The notes: generated from the letters alone by a model not told the origin. Positions 45,065-58,699 are shown, counted from the first letter of the stretch. The stretch: 64,000 nt of DNA from Aristolochia californica (GCA_029961685.1 JARWKL010000006.1:4960001-5024000); one strand, 5' to 3'. Numbers and translations are program-made.

Positions 45065-48040
45065 ACAAGCACCTAAAAAAGTCAATGGAAGTCTATGTGA
45101 CTACCCAAGAACTCTTTGCCTATGGTGTGAGAAATGAACATGCCTTCACAACTACCAAACTTAGGATAAAAATATAGATATGCTTGGTATATAGGCTAAA
45201 TAGCCCATCGTATTTTGTAGTTTCACAATAATACTGAAAGTTGATGGGTTTAGTAAATTAATGAGCCAAAAAATGTTCATATGCATGCATACTTTGGTAC
45301 CCATACTTTGGGACAAAATGATTTTGTGGTTTCTCATTCATGAGATTGAGGATCACATCTCATGGCAAATTGAATCAATTGTGCCCTATAGTAAAATCTC
45401 ATGATTTGATTCTTCGTATGAATTTTATAAGTTTGATTCTCGACCTTAAATTTGAGATTTAGACACTAGTCATCTATTTCTAAATGTTAAGTTTCATAAG
45501 GTGGACATGCTTGAGGAAGAGGGGAAAGCATGAGAGAGAAAATTGAAGAGAAAGAGAATGAGGAGACAATAATCACAAGAGAGGAACTAGTGAAAAGAGA
45601 GGTTAGAGCTTGATGCTCTAATCTATGTCCCTATGCCTCTATTTATAGTAGAAGTGTGAAGATTATAATGTCAATAATACTGTAAGGGCTACACCTCTTT
45701 AGAGAAAAAAAGATATAAAATGACATACACCAACTTCTATGCCACCCCTTATTAAAAAGTTGTCCTATTTACCATCAAACCAAACACGAGAGAAAAACAT
45801 CTCATGCAAACATTCAACACAAAAGAAGCGCAGTACAGTAATCTATATACAAAAGGAGTCGACCCCTCACAAACGAGTTGACCGCATCAGCCAGAAAAAT
45901 GAAGACATGAAGGAGTTGACTCTTTTGTATAGAAATTCAAATATGCAATCTCTCAAACTTTCATCCAGGAGTTGTAGGTCTCGAACATTATATGTGACCA
46001 TTGTTGTATTCAATAGCAAAAATATTATTTAATGAATATTTTCAGAATTTTTGGACCAATTTTTACGTAATTACTAAATGACAAAAATATCGCTCTTTAG
46101 TTCTAATGTCTAGGTTTTTTTTTTTTTTTAACATTGGAGGAGTTTCTATCTAACCAAGATTGCCACAAACGTTGGGGACTCTTGGCCTTAGGTGTTTTCT
46201 AAGCCTTTCAAGCCCTCACACACATTTTTTTAGGATTTGAGTCACCTCCAAAGCTGCAAAAGAAGTCAAATATGAGGTTTTCTCTTTGAGCTAATTATCT
46301 CTAAGCTTGTACTTTAAAGTCTTTATTTACTTTGCTTCTATAGTGCTAGAATTGTTGTCCTTGTACTTTGAAACATTATATTCACTCTAGCATTTGAATT
46401 TCAAGGGCTTTTACATAATTTTAGCATGTGGGGGCAGAATTTAAAAAACTAGTCTGACATATAGCTTGAGCTCATATTTTAAATCAAGTCATTCAGGACC
46501 ACTAAATCTACTGATTGCATTGATTAGGTGTGGACCTTTTTTGCTTGTGTTTTGATGGTAAATTATATCTATTGAGAGGCTTTTGAATTGGGCAGAATAG
46601 TAAGCAAGTAACCCTTGAAATTGAGTCCAAGCCATAGGTAGACAAGACCTTCCTCATCTCAATTTCATTGAGTAAATCCGTGTGTGATTGAAAAGAAAAG
46701 GTTGTGAGGCCTTACTATTGTTGTATATCTTATGTCTTTGTGTAAGCAGGTTATACTATTGTTGGTTTGCCTAGTGTTAGAGATTAATTGACCTTAAAGT
46801 TCGAAGGTACATCATATGGGGCTAAATCTGATTAAAATTGGGTCGGTCTTCTTCAATCACATTGAGAAGGTGGCAGTGATAACTCATTTCCAGATAAATG
46901 GGTTTCATTTATCATCTCCATGAGTTTGGAGAGGACTATCCCTAATGTTAGAACAATTACAAGAAAAATTGAACTCACTAATATGAGACTCATTCCTTGG
47001 AGTATTGAGAAGGTCCAACTTAATAAATAGAGTACCTACTGCAATGTAATTTAGAGCCAATTTGGGTTTCATTTATCATCTCCATGTGTTTGGAGAGGAC
47101 TATCCCTAATGTTAGTACAATTACTGAAGATTAGATTGGTCAACGAACCGGTGACCAAGTTCTACCTGACTCAATCCCTTCACCACGTATGATAAAAGCA
47201 TGACTTTAAAATGGGTTAAAATCTGATTGATCAAGCAATGTTTGGTACTTCAATGGGTGAATTAGCTTATTAGGCTAAATTAGTCAGGTCATGGTCACAA
47301 AGAAAATTCTCCCAATAAACAAGGGGTGGTTGTCCCCTCTCCTCTCTTTTAGCACTACAGGGAGCTATTAGTCCCTAGATGTCAACTAAAAAGGGTGATG
47401 AAAGGGGTGGTAGCCATCTTTGCCATAGTGCAATGGGAAGGGATCCCACCCCTCATTATAGAATGGTGGTGGGGGAGGAGGGCACCACTCCAACCCTCTT
47501 CCACTAGCAGAATGAAGGTGGAGGAACTATTCTTTAAGCTTTTTGAGTTGGATTAACCAAACCCTATCACCTAGCCAAGCAATAACCAGATATAATTTAC
47601 ATAAACCTTAGCAATATTATGTTTTTCCATAGCTACCATCATTCAATAGCAGCAAATAAGGATTCGAAGCAACAATATGAAAAACCTAGAAAAGGATTTT
47701 TTTTCTCAGTTTATTTTCAAGTCAGAAACTACCAAATACTTACAAGTTTGAAGTCCACTGATTGAGCTGTCCACATGGTGCGGGCTCCTCCACACATTTG
47801 AGCTATAATACAACTTCTATCAGTCTATACAAAACCACTCTCATTTGTCCCTTAACATACCACTGAAGGAATAGGTCAGCATACTCATCTATCTTCATAA
47901 GAAAAAGCACCAGATACTAGACAATATATGAGCTAGTTGCACCCGCATTATACTCCTTACTTTTCCAACCTCATGTACAAGACTTTGAAACTGAAGCAAG
48001 CATTCGACTAATAGAACTGAAATCTAAGTAGATAAGCAGG
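45065..48040. other. Intergenic region with a 60-bp direct repeat
   Basis: About 3 kb without a supported gene, including a T tract near 46116-46129 and the GATA gene's 3' flank at the right end. The direct repeat at 46901-46960 and 47065-47124 is listed separately. Short open frames show no family resemblance. Confidence 0.45.
46901..47124. repeat. 60-bp direct repeat, two copies 164 bp apart
   Basis: GGTTTCATTTATCATCTCCA and the 40 bases after it recur at 47065 with only two mismatches. The 104-bp spacer is unique. This looks like a recent local duplication. Confidence 0.85.
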
Positions 48041-51000
48041 TCACTGAAAGACCAGATGTGGGTATGCTAGACTACTTTTGTTTGACTTCTGGCTGACAAA
48101 AGTCGAGGAGGGGTGGCTTGACAGAGCCTCAGCCTGGCTAGTAACTCTGTTTTCGGAACTGTTTGCCTTCCAAAGATTGCAGTCTAGAAGCTCAGCCTGT
48201 GGGAAGCAGGCATTTGAAGGCACATCAAAGAGTAGGTCTTGCTCAGAACTTTCATCAGTAAATTGCAAGGAGTCAAGCATACAAGAACTTCTGTCTGGTG
48301 GGAAAGCAAACAGACTTCTTGGGCTGAAGCAAGAACCTTCATTGTCTGTGTCCTTTGTGTCATCACTGATTTTAAAGCTTCCGTCATGAGAATTTGTCTG
48401 AGGAGATTTTGTGCAAGGAATGTTTACACTTCTGTGTCCTCTTTTGGGGCCTTTCAGGGAGTACTTTGGCTCTGAAAGTTGTAATGCATCAATAAAAGAT
48501 CAGTTTTACATTCTTGGTGGAGAGAATGACATAAACAAAATAAGTTACATGATTGTTGAATATCAAACATCTGACACATTAACAAATTGCAAATCTAAAA
48601 GAACTCAGACAGTAATAGAGCTTGTTGACTCTCAAGACTGATCCACTGATTATTTCACAATTGCCTCATCAAACTATTACCTGTCTAAAAGCTTTGTGCT
48701 GCAGTCCAATAGAATTGATTTGGGAAGCTTTTGTTGATATTGTGTCAATTTGTACCTGACCAACTGGTCTGCATCTATGTCTAACTAATGGGTCCACAAC
48801 TGCTCCCCCCAAGCAAATCAAAGTCCAAGCCTAACGCACCCAAGTGGCTGTGTTGTTAAAATAAACAGCAGAGCTATGGGGCATCAATAAATGCTGGCAG
48901 AACTAGATATGAGGGGGGTCCTAAAGATGATTTACCTTTATCTCCTATGATATGAGGGTATGGCTCATAGTTTAAAATAAGGAGCACATTCCTTGAAGTG
49001 AACTATTCAATTGAATTAAGCCTTCTCCCATTCAACTCTTAGGTAACAATCGGAATATTCAAATAAGTTGCCTTGAGTTGAACTTATATCTGCTAGAAAC
49101 ATGTTCACTACTGGTAATTTGATTAAAAATTTTGCTCACTTTCCGATTACAAAAGTCACAGCCATATTGATATGTCTAACTATGATGGAGAAATATGGTC
49201 ACTGGAAGAACAACTATAGTCACTAAGTTTCAAATTTTAAATGTGTAGAGATTTTACAATAAACAGATCCATATTTTAAGCTCAAACTTAATACAAAAGA
49301 AAGATCAATCGAAAACCACCTACTTGTCACCTTCCACATTGAAATTAAGCAGTATTTAACTTTTCAGGTCCTTGATTCAACTGTCAAATGGTTTCGATTC
49401 CTTTTCCAACCTTTTTTTAGGAGTGGTTTTTGTTTTCTTTTCCAACTTTCTCCTTCTGTACTTTTAAAGATGTTGATAAACAAGCATCTTACTATCAATT
49501 TCAGTGCTTTGAATTCTTCCTTCATGAAATGGCAAAATCCCAGCAACTATGAGCATGGAAAAGGGAAAAGAACAAATTGACATTTAAACATTCAGGTAAT
49601 GTCCACCAACAGAATATAAAAATTTCCCATCACCAATTCCGCAGGACCAACCTGGAAAATTCTGGTTTTGGCCATCATTAAGTCTCATAGCTGGTGCTAA
49701 TTTTCCAGTGCCAGTAGAAGTGGTTCCTGCTCCATTTGCTTTCCCTCCTGTGGCTTTCTTTTGTTTGGCATCCTAATGGATATGCAAACAAAATCAGCTA
49801 GGAACCAGATGATTTTCTTCCAATAAAGACAAGTAGTTTTAAGCAATGAAGCACTCGCAAAAATCAGCAGTACTGCGATCGGTTAGACCTTGATGTGTTG
49901 AAAGCGTTCCACCCATTTTGACTTCGCCAAATTTGCTAAAGCAAGCCTCTTTAAAGTCCTACACTCTTCACTGTTGATCTCTGACATAGAGAGGTCAAAT
50001 ATTCCCTCGAGAAGCAGGTGTTGGAAGCATGACAAGGTTTCAGAAAATTGAGGACTCTCAAACATACTCTTAAGGCTGCACACGACAAAAAGGCTATCAA
50101 TAAACAGATAGAAGAATAACATAAGTTCACTAATATTTAATAAGTAACTTAGCATTTGAGGCCAAGGCCATAAAAACTACCATCTGAACATCATCTAGTG
50201 TATTAATCTCCTCTAACACATGATTCAAGGCCCCTGATTTTTTTCTTTTTCTGCTGTCCCACTTAATATCACATTCCTAGGTGATAGGCTTCACAAAGGA
50301 GCCCAGGAGATCAATATAATAATGAAGATTAAAGACATCTTAGCTGTATGCACAGAAAAGAGTTTCCCATTGGGCATGTGAATTATTAGATAATTTGGAC
50401 TTACCTATTTAAAGGCTCCACCATTGGTGGAAGTACAGAAACTAATAACTAGCTGGACGCTTCCAGCTTTTGATAAATAGTAGACAACCATGTGACCAAA
50501 TCAAAAAGGACCTTTCAGGTAACAAAATACTGTGAACAGATCGTAGAGTGGATCATTTACATGGTTCGTGTGCAGCTGGGCATTCCACATCTTACAATGG
50601 GATAGATCAAGGCAAACATACCATGCTGATTCATTTGAACATGAAATTTTTATGGTAAACATTAACTGCTAACCTGTCTGGAACCATTGCTACATCTATG
50701 GAGGGCAGAAATTTCATCAGCTGCTGTTGTTCATCAGGGGTCAAATGCCTTGTAAACTCCTCGAAGCTAACAACCTCCTACTCCAACATGGACTAAAATC
50801 ATGTGAGTTACACAACAATTCATAATTGGTGAAAAACCAACAGCCCATTTGAACAAAGATATTTCATTTAGCCTATAAATCTTACTCTCAAGTCTAAGAA
50901 ACCCAGCGGTGAAGAGTTGCTTCGCAAAACATGAAGTTTGTCCTGCCAGACCTTGTCCCTGCAAATGCAAAGGAAGAAAAATATGAGGTACAGGAATTCA

Positions 51001-54000
51001 AACACCAATACTATATTCAAAGAAAATCAAATAATGGTTTGTAATTATGCACCAAACCTTGACATCATTACAAAATGAGTGGCTCAGATTTCATTCACTC
51101 AAGGCATATTCAAGTCTACATTCCATGATCTCAAGGGCTCATTATGAGGTTGACAGTTCTAGAAAGCAAAAAATTTTGCCCTTCAAAAAGATAACCACCT
51201 AAGATCTTTTCCACGGAAAATTACGCCTTTTCTTTTCATTATATAACCATTTACTGGATCTTTAACGGTCGGCATTACCAACTAGCCATGAGTTGTCCTC
51301 CATGGCAACAACACTTGGAATACTCCTGCCAAAAAGTTCACATGGCCCTACCAACCATATTACTGCTACTCAACTCAGTTGACTTAAATTAGAAAACTAG
51401 TTTAGAGGAAACCTTTTCGCATTCTCTTGCATCTCTTCTTCCACAGGCTTCTTGAATGTGTCACTGCCAACACCAGAAAAGCCCATCTCCTTGCTTCCAA
51501 CAGGAAGGGATATGGGTAGTGAATAAGCCTCATTTGTGGTTTGAGTCTTGTTATCTATGGGAAGTGAGCTTGCCTCTGATTCCTCATCTCGTGCCTCTGA
51601 GGTTAGATGCTTTATGAGAACACCTCCATGGCCTATCTCAAATGAGTCCATGGGAGTTCCACTTTCAAAAAGCAGGTCCTCTTGTGAAGATCCTGATAAG
51701 TAAGATGACTGTTGCTGTTGTTCATGTAGAATACTGTACAGATCCTTTGTGAGCTTTTCAACAGAAGATGGCTTTGTCCGACTGACACACGTTCTCCTCT
51801 TCGACGGCACGATTGTGTCCCAGACAGCGGACTGAACAGAACCTGAATATCATTGGAAGAGTTAACTAATTTATCAATTTCAAAGGAAAACAAAGTTGGA
51901 TGCAGAGAAGCATCTTTAATAAAAATTTCACTGATGAAAGGAACACATTACCACAATTTAATACGTAAATAATAAAATGGATTTCTCTAGAAATTTTTTT
52001 TATCAGGAAAGGTAAAAAAATTTCCATTTCACTTCCTCAAGGAACAAAGTTTGAGAAAAAGAAGGGTGGAAAATCTTAGCAAATGATTTCTCGCTAACAG
52101 TAACCCATGAATGATATGCATTTACCTACAAAAGGTTGTTTACTAATTTGTTGGAAAAGATCTGATTGAAATCTTTCCATGTCACTCTCACAGTGTTGGT
52201 TATAGAGGCAAGAGGAAAATCTTAGAAAATTTAAAGTGGTAAAACCTCTACTCTAAAGGAAAATTTCAGGAAAGTACAATTATTTTGTTGCCATAACAAG
52301 TAACAGTTTCTCCAATAAAATGTGGGGCACATTTAGTCACTCTCTCTGCCTAATCTGCATCAAAATATAAACGTATAAATGTAATGAGGTATGAGCTGTA
52401 CAACATTGAAGCGAAAGAACATTTTCTAAATTAAAATGACAAAAATACTTTTTTGGTAAATGACAAAAACATATTAACACCGAAAAAGTGTCACTAAACT
52501 ATGCCACATTGCAATGATCAATTGAAAATTCAGCATGGCCTCCTAAAGGGGAAGGATGGTTCAAACACACAAAATCCCAGTATCAGATGACAACAAGATA
52601 GTTAAGAATTGTGACCAACCAATATATACCTGTCCATTCACCTCCATCTGTACCACCAAAATGAGCACAACTCTCAGAGTAAGATATGGCAGAGCCAGAG
52701 CTAGACCTGTTGCTCATATCCTCCTCCACAACTTTGCGGAAGCTCTGGTCACTAAGTGGAGTTACACCTTCAACTTCAGAATTAACATCAGAATATTTTC
52801 TTTTCTGCAAGTTTTGTTCTTTGGTTTTAAGGGATATTGTCTTCATTTTGGAGCTTTTGAAGTCCTCAGACTCAATGAGGTCTGCTCGAGCATGCAGCGG
52901 GGTGTAGTTTGTGAGTGTACCCTTAGTTCTCCACCTGGACCCACATGCATTGCACAGTACCGGCTTCTCCGGTGGTCCATTCCTCCAGAGAGGAGTGCCT
53001 GTCATTTTTAGATTCAGTGATTATTAATCTATTATACATAATTTTTAAAGCATGTGACCTCAATTTGACAAAAAACTGTAAAAGGGAATAGCCATATAGC
53101 TTTCCAATCTAATCTGCTCAGTTAAATAAACTAGGATTCAATTGTGAACAAATTCCTTTTTCCTAAGAACCAGATCATTCATATTTTACAACAAACATAT
53201 ACTGATGGTTTCAAAATTACAGCTCCTCAGATTAACCACTGTTGCAGTTACTATTAATGGTTTATAATGCATCCAATTTGAACAAAATCGTACATTGACT
53301 ACACAAGCAGAAGTGCACGTTCGCTTCAAATGCGTTACACTCTAATTTGTCAATTAGGTCTATTAGCACAGCAAGAATATGAGACACTACCTAACAGAAA
53401 GACACGCGGAAAATATACTAACATACATAACATGCTACGTACAGACCAAATTTAGGATGAGGCTTTAAACAATACTAGGAATAACAAAATTCTGTAAACT
53501 CAAGTATTAACTGCATCATCAGTTCAACTTGGCACATTAAGTTACTTCACAAAAGTGAGATACTAAAGACATTCCAACTTGGCTATTTTCAAAAGTTACT
53601 TATTTTAACGTAATGTGAAGTTCCCGAATACAAGAACACAAAGAATGAAGAACCGACCAAAGGAAAAGGAAAAAATTCACAGCAAGGGAATGAAAAACAG
53701 CATATTAATCATCGAATTTTGACAGCTAAAATGGAACTCAGGCAAACACAAGGACATGCAATCTATAAACAAATAAGCCAATAAAATTGCCGTAAATAAG
53801 ACCATGCGCAATTGCTAAAGAGTTATACAATCCAGAAATAATTCATAAATTCGGAGGAATTGAGAATATCAACAAACATACAAATAGCCAAGCTGAATAG
53901 TTATTTTACAGCGTTCGATCAATTCGTCCGCCGTTGAACAAATAAAAGATTTAGGTGACTTTGTCTGAGTACTCTTTATTACTTTTTTACTTGATAGTCT

Positions 54001-54168
54001 ATTTCATAGAATAAAATTATTGCAAAGAAAAGGAAAAAACTGAAGAAAAAAAAAGAAAAAAACACAAAATGTTTTCTTGCACATGATTCTAAAAGCCATG
54101 AAAATGAGAAATTAAAACAAAAACTCACTTGTAACTCCACAATGATAGCAAGGTCCCTGCTTTCCCAT
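48041..54168 (-). CDS. GATA26/27-type zinc-finger transcription factor with DEUBAD-like C-terminal region
   Basis: Eight coding exons on the minus strand: 54129-54168, 52630-52998, 51413-51842, 50886-50958, 50674-50777, 49889-50075, 49652-49772, 48041-48471. All introns are GT..AG and phases add up exactly to 1755 nt, 584 residues. Exon 1 encodes [13 protein letters not shown]; exon 2 continues [20 protein letters not shown], so the CX2C-X18-CX2C zinc finger is split by a 1.1-kb intron. Exons 2-3 carry a Ser-rich, Lys-rich region with [20 protein letters not shown] and [23 protein letters not shown]. Exons 4-6 encode a folded region with [22 protein letters not shown] and [16 protein letters not shown], matching the DEUBAD-type module of Arabidopsis GATA26/27. 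Exons 7-8 are low-complexity and acidic. The protein should act in the nucleus on GATA motifs. The call to the GATA26/27 subgroup is firm; which paralogue is open. Confidence 0.92.
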
Positions 54169-55047
54169 CACTTCCCCTCTCTCCTATAATCCCCAACAAA
54201 CTTATGCAGAAAGAGGAGAAAATGAAAAAAAGAAAAGAAAAACAGTAGTGTTCTTTAGCAAATTTAAATGAAAACTAAAAATTTTGCAGACATGTTAATG
54301 TCTCTTCAAACCCTTTTGAGCAGCAGTGTTTTATATGGTGAAAACCAAGAGCGAATTACACAGAAGGCAAAAAAAAACAGCAGAAATCAAAGTTGAGGCC
54401 TAAAAAACAGCTGATAAGCTAGTCGGAGAAAAATCAGAGAAAGAGCAGACAGAATCAACAAAAATTTACAGATTGGAATAGGTTTTGAACAGGCAATTTG
54501 TACAAATCCAATGAAGGATAGAACACTCGGTGGAATCAAATTAAAGTGGAGAAAAGAAGGTGAAAAGGAAGTCTGTTTGTATGGTCTCTGTGTATAGAGT
54601 AAATGTTCAGCTTTCAATGCATTCTTTTTTCTATTTTCTAGATGTAATAATAATAATAATAATCATTATAATAATAATAATATAGCCACCTTTTTAATTC
54701 CCCTTTTCAACCCTTTTCGCTCTCTTTCATAATTTTCAAAACTTAAAAAAAATTTATAAAAATAATAATAATAATAGTATAAAAATCTGAGAATTTTATA
54801 ACAAAAAGTTAGGTGCCCATCGCTCCAAATGTGAGAAGCTTGTGAGAGGCTACAGTCTCTCAAATACACGGCGACCGGCACCATCCAACCCCTTATCTTT
54901 AGTAGGTAAAGAAAAACACAGGTTTATTAGTTATTACACATTTAAGTCCCTAATATTTGCATGTTTTACTCATAAGTCACCTCCTCGAGTCTGTTACATC
55001 TCCACCGTCCGTTTCCAATTTTGAAATCCAAACCAAAATGGGTATAA

Positions 55048-55098
<51 letters not shown>

Positions 55099-56318
55099 TT
55101 ATAATTAAAATATAATAAAATTAAAAAAAAAAAAAAATCTCCTGCGGCTGCTGCCTATTTGTTTATCAAAAGATGAGCAACCGGATTGAAATATTGAGAA
55201 ACCTCGGGGCCGAAGAATAAACAAATGAAAATTCGAGGGAGTAGGACCCACGAAAGGAAAACAATCCAAGATCACGTGGAAGTGAAGCGGGTGGGCCCAC
55301 CCTTGTATGGTCTCCTAGAATATTTAACTTAAAGAATTGTAAAAGATGATGGTGGGCCCAGGGGACGGCTTTAACTGCTTGGCTTTCGTTTCTTACTCGC
55401 ACTTCTGTTACAAGATAGCGTACGCGCCAGACGCCCACATCGTCGCCTCCACCCTTTTCCGTTACAACCAATGGCCGCATTCTAGATAAAAATATTTTTA
55501 ATGGAAAGACTAAACTACCCTTGGAAGTAAACCGAGTCGTTGCACCAGGTTCCCCTTCCCCTTCGAATATCCCAAACTATTATCCTTTTCATTTCCTGTC
55601 GCATCCTCCCCGGAGACTTCTCGAGAAGAAGAGACGAAATGCGAGAAGCATGGTAGAGGCTGAAGGTTGCTTTCTTCTTTTAAAGTTTGAGACATGGGTT
55701 TTCTTGCTTCTCACCACATTTATACGCTAAAGGACAGTTCATGTTGCCTTCATCTTCGTCCTCGCTCTGCGCATCTTCCCTGAGAGAGACGGGAAGGGCC
55801 GGCGGCTCTTTTACTCTTCCATTGCATTTTTTTTTTTTTTTTTTTTTTTTTGGTGGGGAGGGAGTTCCAAGTTGTCATGCTGAATTATGAAATTAGATCT
55901 AAAAATAGTTTTCAAAATACCAATTTTTAAAGTAATCATGGAATTCCAAATCAATTTTCCAATAACTAAAGTGAATTTTTAGAGAATATTTAAAAAATTA
56001 AATTTGTTAAAGAAATAAAAAAAATTTACATGGAATTTTTCGAACAAAGTCTTCTTCTCCTATGTTGGAAGAATCAAAGTTCTATCTTCTCACATTTATA
56101 ACTCATATAGAGGAATAGTATGAGAGAACATAAGATATGGTATGAGCTATGGAATGGTCGGTATAACTTTTGTGGAGATAGGATATGAGAAATGAGGGTG
56201 AAATAGGTGTTTTCCAACTATTGCTCAAGTAGTCAGCTATGAGCTTTTTTGGGTTTTTGTTTTTTTATTATTTGAATGACTCAAGGGACGACTCTAGGAC
56301 AATATTAATAGACTACGG
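54169..56318. other. Upstream region of the GATA gene and spacer
   Basis: The first few hundred bases contain the GATA gene's 5' UTR and promoter. Beyond are ATA/ATT repeats (54644-54680, 54760-54775), an AT microsatellite and a T tract (55829-55850). A GC-richer stretch (55150-55830) has open frames on both strands but no recognisable protein. It could be the 5' region of another transcription unit. Confidence 0.4.
55052..55095. repeat. (TA)n microsatellite, about 21 repeats
   Basis: Uninterrupted alternating TA of about 43 bp. Confidence 0.95.
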
Positions 56319-56810
56319 TAGGGGTGGCTTCGAACTGAGCCGGCTCGAGCTCGGCTCGGTATAACCAAATCTCGAGCCGAGTTCTAGATCCGGGATAGAC
56401 TCGTTTAAATTAACCAAGCTCGATCGAATCAAGGTTCGGCTCGAAAGTTCGTGAGCCAGCTCGTTAATTTAACGAGCGACGAGGATTCAAGGGAGTCGGA
56501 GGAGTCAAGACCAAGGAGTGGGACCGGAGTAGGAGCGAGAGCGAGGGGGGGAAAATTCTTCCTCCCCTCGTCACCACCGACCCCCTCCAGTCGCTATTGT
56601 GGCCGCCTCCTCGTCGGCCGTTTTTTGCCTTTCCGTCGCTGCCAATTTTGTGGCCGCCACTCGATTTCTTCCCCCTCGTATGCCTTCGCCTTTGTTTCCG
56701 TCGCCGCCGCTTTCATCGTTACTGACTAAATTTTCCCTTGGCGTCACTCTTCGTCTCGGCGGAAAACCAGAAACCAGGAGAATACCTAAGTAAAGGGGAG
56801 AAATAATTTC

Positions 56811-56990
56811 TCCCCCTTTAACTTAAAGTAAAGAAATTAAAATACATTTTAGTAGAAATAAGTTTCTAGAGACTATTAGTGTCTCAAGTTTTATGCCCGC
56901 CCCCCCCCCCCCCCCCCCCCTTTAACTTAAAGTGAAGAAATTAAAAATACATTTTAGTAGAAATAAGTTTCTACGGACTATTAGTGTCTC
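56811..56990. repeat. Direct duplication of about 75 bp with a 21-C tract between
   Basis: TTTAACTTAAAGTAAAGAAA through TATTAGTGTCTC occurs at 56817-56884 and again at 56921-56990 with few differences. A run of 21 C (56900-56920) precedes the second copy, and CCCCC precedes the first, so the duplicated unit includes the C tract. Confidence 0.85.
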
Positions 56991-57554
56991 ATTTTTTTGT
57001 AAACATTTTTCTAATTGAAAATTATTATTAAAAAAATCATATAATATTCTAAGTAAGATTTTCTTGCCAAGATGGGCTAGAAAACCGTATAGAAAATTTT
57101 TGAATAAGTATTTGACAGATGATGTTGTAATACTTTTAACATAAGGCAATTTTCATAGCAATTTTGTGTTTGACATTTTATTTGATTAAAAATTTATCGA
57201 TAAGTATAGTAATATATTAGATTGATTATTAATTTTTATTTATTTCCCTAGTCCATTTAACTTTCCTAATAAAATTTTAAAATATTTCTTGTAATTTTCT
57301 AATAAATCACTAATAGTAATAAGATTTTATTTAAAGGTTTTTTTGGAAATATGTATCATAGAAAAAATATTTCTAGTTTTTCCTAGAATATAAATTTTCA
57401 ACTAGGGGCACTAAGGAGGCCATAGTAAATTTATGGCCAGATTCAAAAATTACAAAATAAGCTAGACAACATTTGGAGTAAAAAAATTAATATTGGTGAA
57501 TTTTAATCCATTATTGAAATTCAATCTTGAACCTCCCCTATCATTCTTTTTTTA

Positions 57555-58020
57555 AAATGTATGCATAATTTTACATATAATTTATTTGAAATATATTTTA
57601 TATAGAGTATTAAATGTAGGTTAAACTCGAACTCGATTAAAATTATTAGGCTCGAGTTCGATTACAATTTTAGGTTCGAGGCTAGGGTCGGCCGAGCTCG
57701 AGTTCAAAATATTTAAATCAAGCTCAGCTTGAATAAGGTTCGAACTCAGTTGGATTCGATGCCACCCTTATGCCCAATTTTAAGTAGAAGTCATTCCCAA
57801 TTTTATCTAAAATGTATGCATAATTTTATATACAATTTATTTAACATGTATTTTTTGAAAAGTTTTAAATGTATGTTGGAACACGAACTCGAGACTTGTA
57901 TTTTTTGAAAAGTTTTAAATGAATGTTGAACCTCGAGCTCGATGACAATTTTAGGCTCGTCTCGAGCTCAAGTTTGAAATATTTAAATCAAGCTCGACTC
58001 GAACATAGGCAGGTTCGGGC
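57555..58020. repeat. Duplicated subterminal block of the hAT element
   Basis: AAATGTATGCATAATTTTA and what follows (57556) recurs at 57810; both runs lead into CTCGA-rich sequence and an ATATTTAAATCAAGCTC phrase (57708 and 57979). The right subterminal region is therefore present about twice. Confidence 0.65.
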
Positions 58021-58045
58021 TCGGCTCGGCTCGATGCCACCCCTA

Positions 58046-58699
58046 GACTAAGGGAACCCAGAGGAAGTGGAAGAACTTTATATTAAAATTTCTCTAGATT
58101 CATCTAGAACTAATTGAAAGAATGATTTAATCCGTTACCTTCAATATTGGCGTCAATTAGGAGACCAATTTGGGTAAAATACTTAACTCATAAAACTTGG
58201 GGAACAAGAGACATATTTTGGGCAAGTATGTTCTCATTGGGATAGAGAAGGATGTTAGAGACTTTGGGTAGGAAAGGGAAACCAAAAGATTGGATAATTA
58301 ATGAAGTTACTTAGCTAGAGTTCTGTTCCTCAAAACTAAGACACTTTCCTATTTTATCTCATACTTGGAGAGAAATTCAGGCTATTTTTTATGGGGTTTT
58401 CATGGACAATATTTATGGAATAGAAGGACCCAACAATAGGAAAATTTGTTATCTAATTAGAAAACTTCTCAAAGGAAGTGGTTGCCAGTTAGTAACATGA
58501 TTCACTTGCCTAATTTAAACATACAATTCGTTGACACTTAGTTGCTTAGGACTAGACTCTTACACAAGACATGTTGGACACTAGATGAATTAGATAGGAC
58601 AGAGTATGACACTAGGGATAGAATGAGGACTCTAATATAATAGGGATTTAATTTAAGAAAATAAGATAGATTAAATGAATGACTTTTGCAAGAGACTTG
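58046..58699. other. Spacer between the hAT element and the LTR composite
   Basis: No gene supported. A weak line-like translation (YLQYWRQLGDQ) appears near 58143 on the plus strand, but nothing else around it supports a LINE. Confidence 0.35.

Larger units (their letters stand above)
56319..58045. mobile_element. Non-autonomous hAT element
   Basis: The ends are TAGGGGTGGC and its inverse GCCACCCCTA, the typical hAT terminus. The 8-bp flanks are GACTACGG (56311-56318) and GACTAAGG (58046-58053), seven of eight identical, matching the hAT target length. Both ends are dense in GGCTCGAG/GAGCTCG motifs (56337-56470 and 57650-58035), as expected of subterminal transposase-binding repeats. The 1.73-kb interior has no transposase. 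Open frames near 56451-56793 reflect a GC-rich block. Confidence 0.85.

Noticed and set aside
58046..58699. LINE reverse-transcriptase remnant
   Set aside because: Only one short WRQ-like phrase; the expected downstream GD.NTKFFH and RT motifs are missing.
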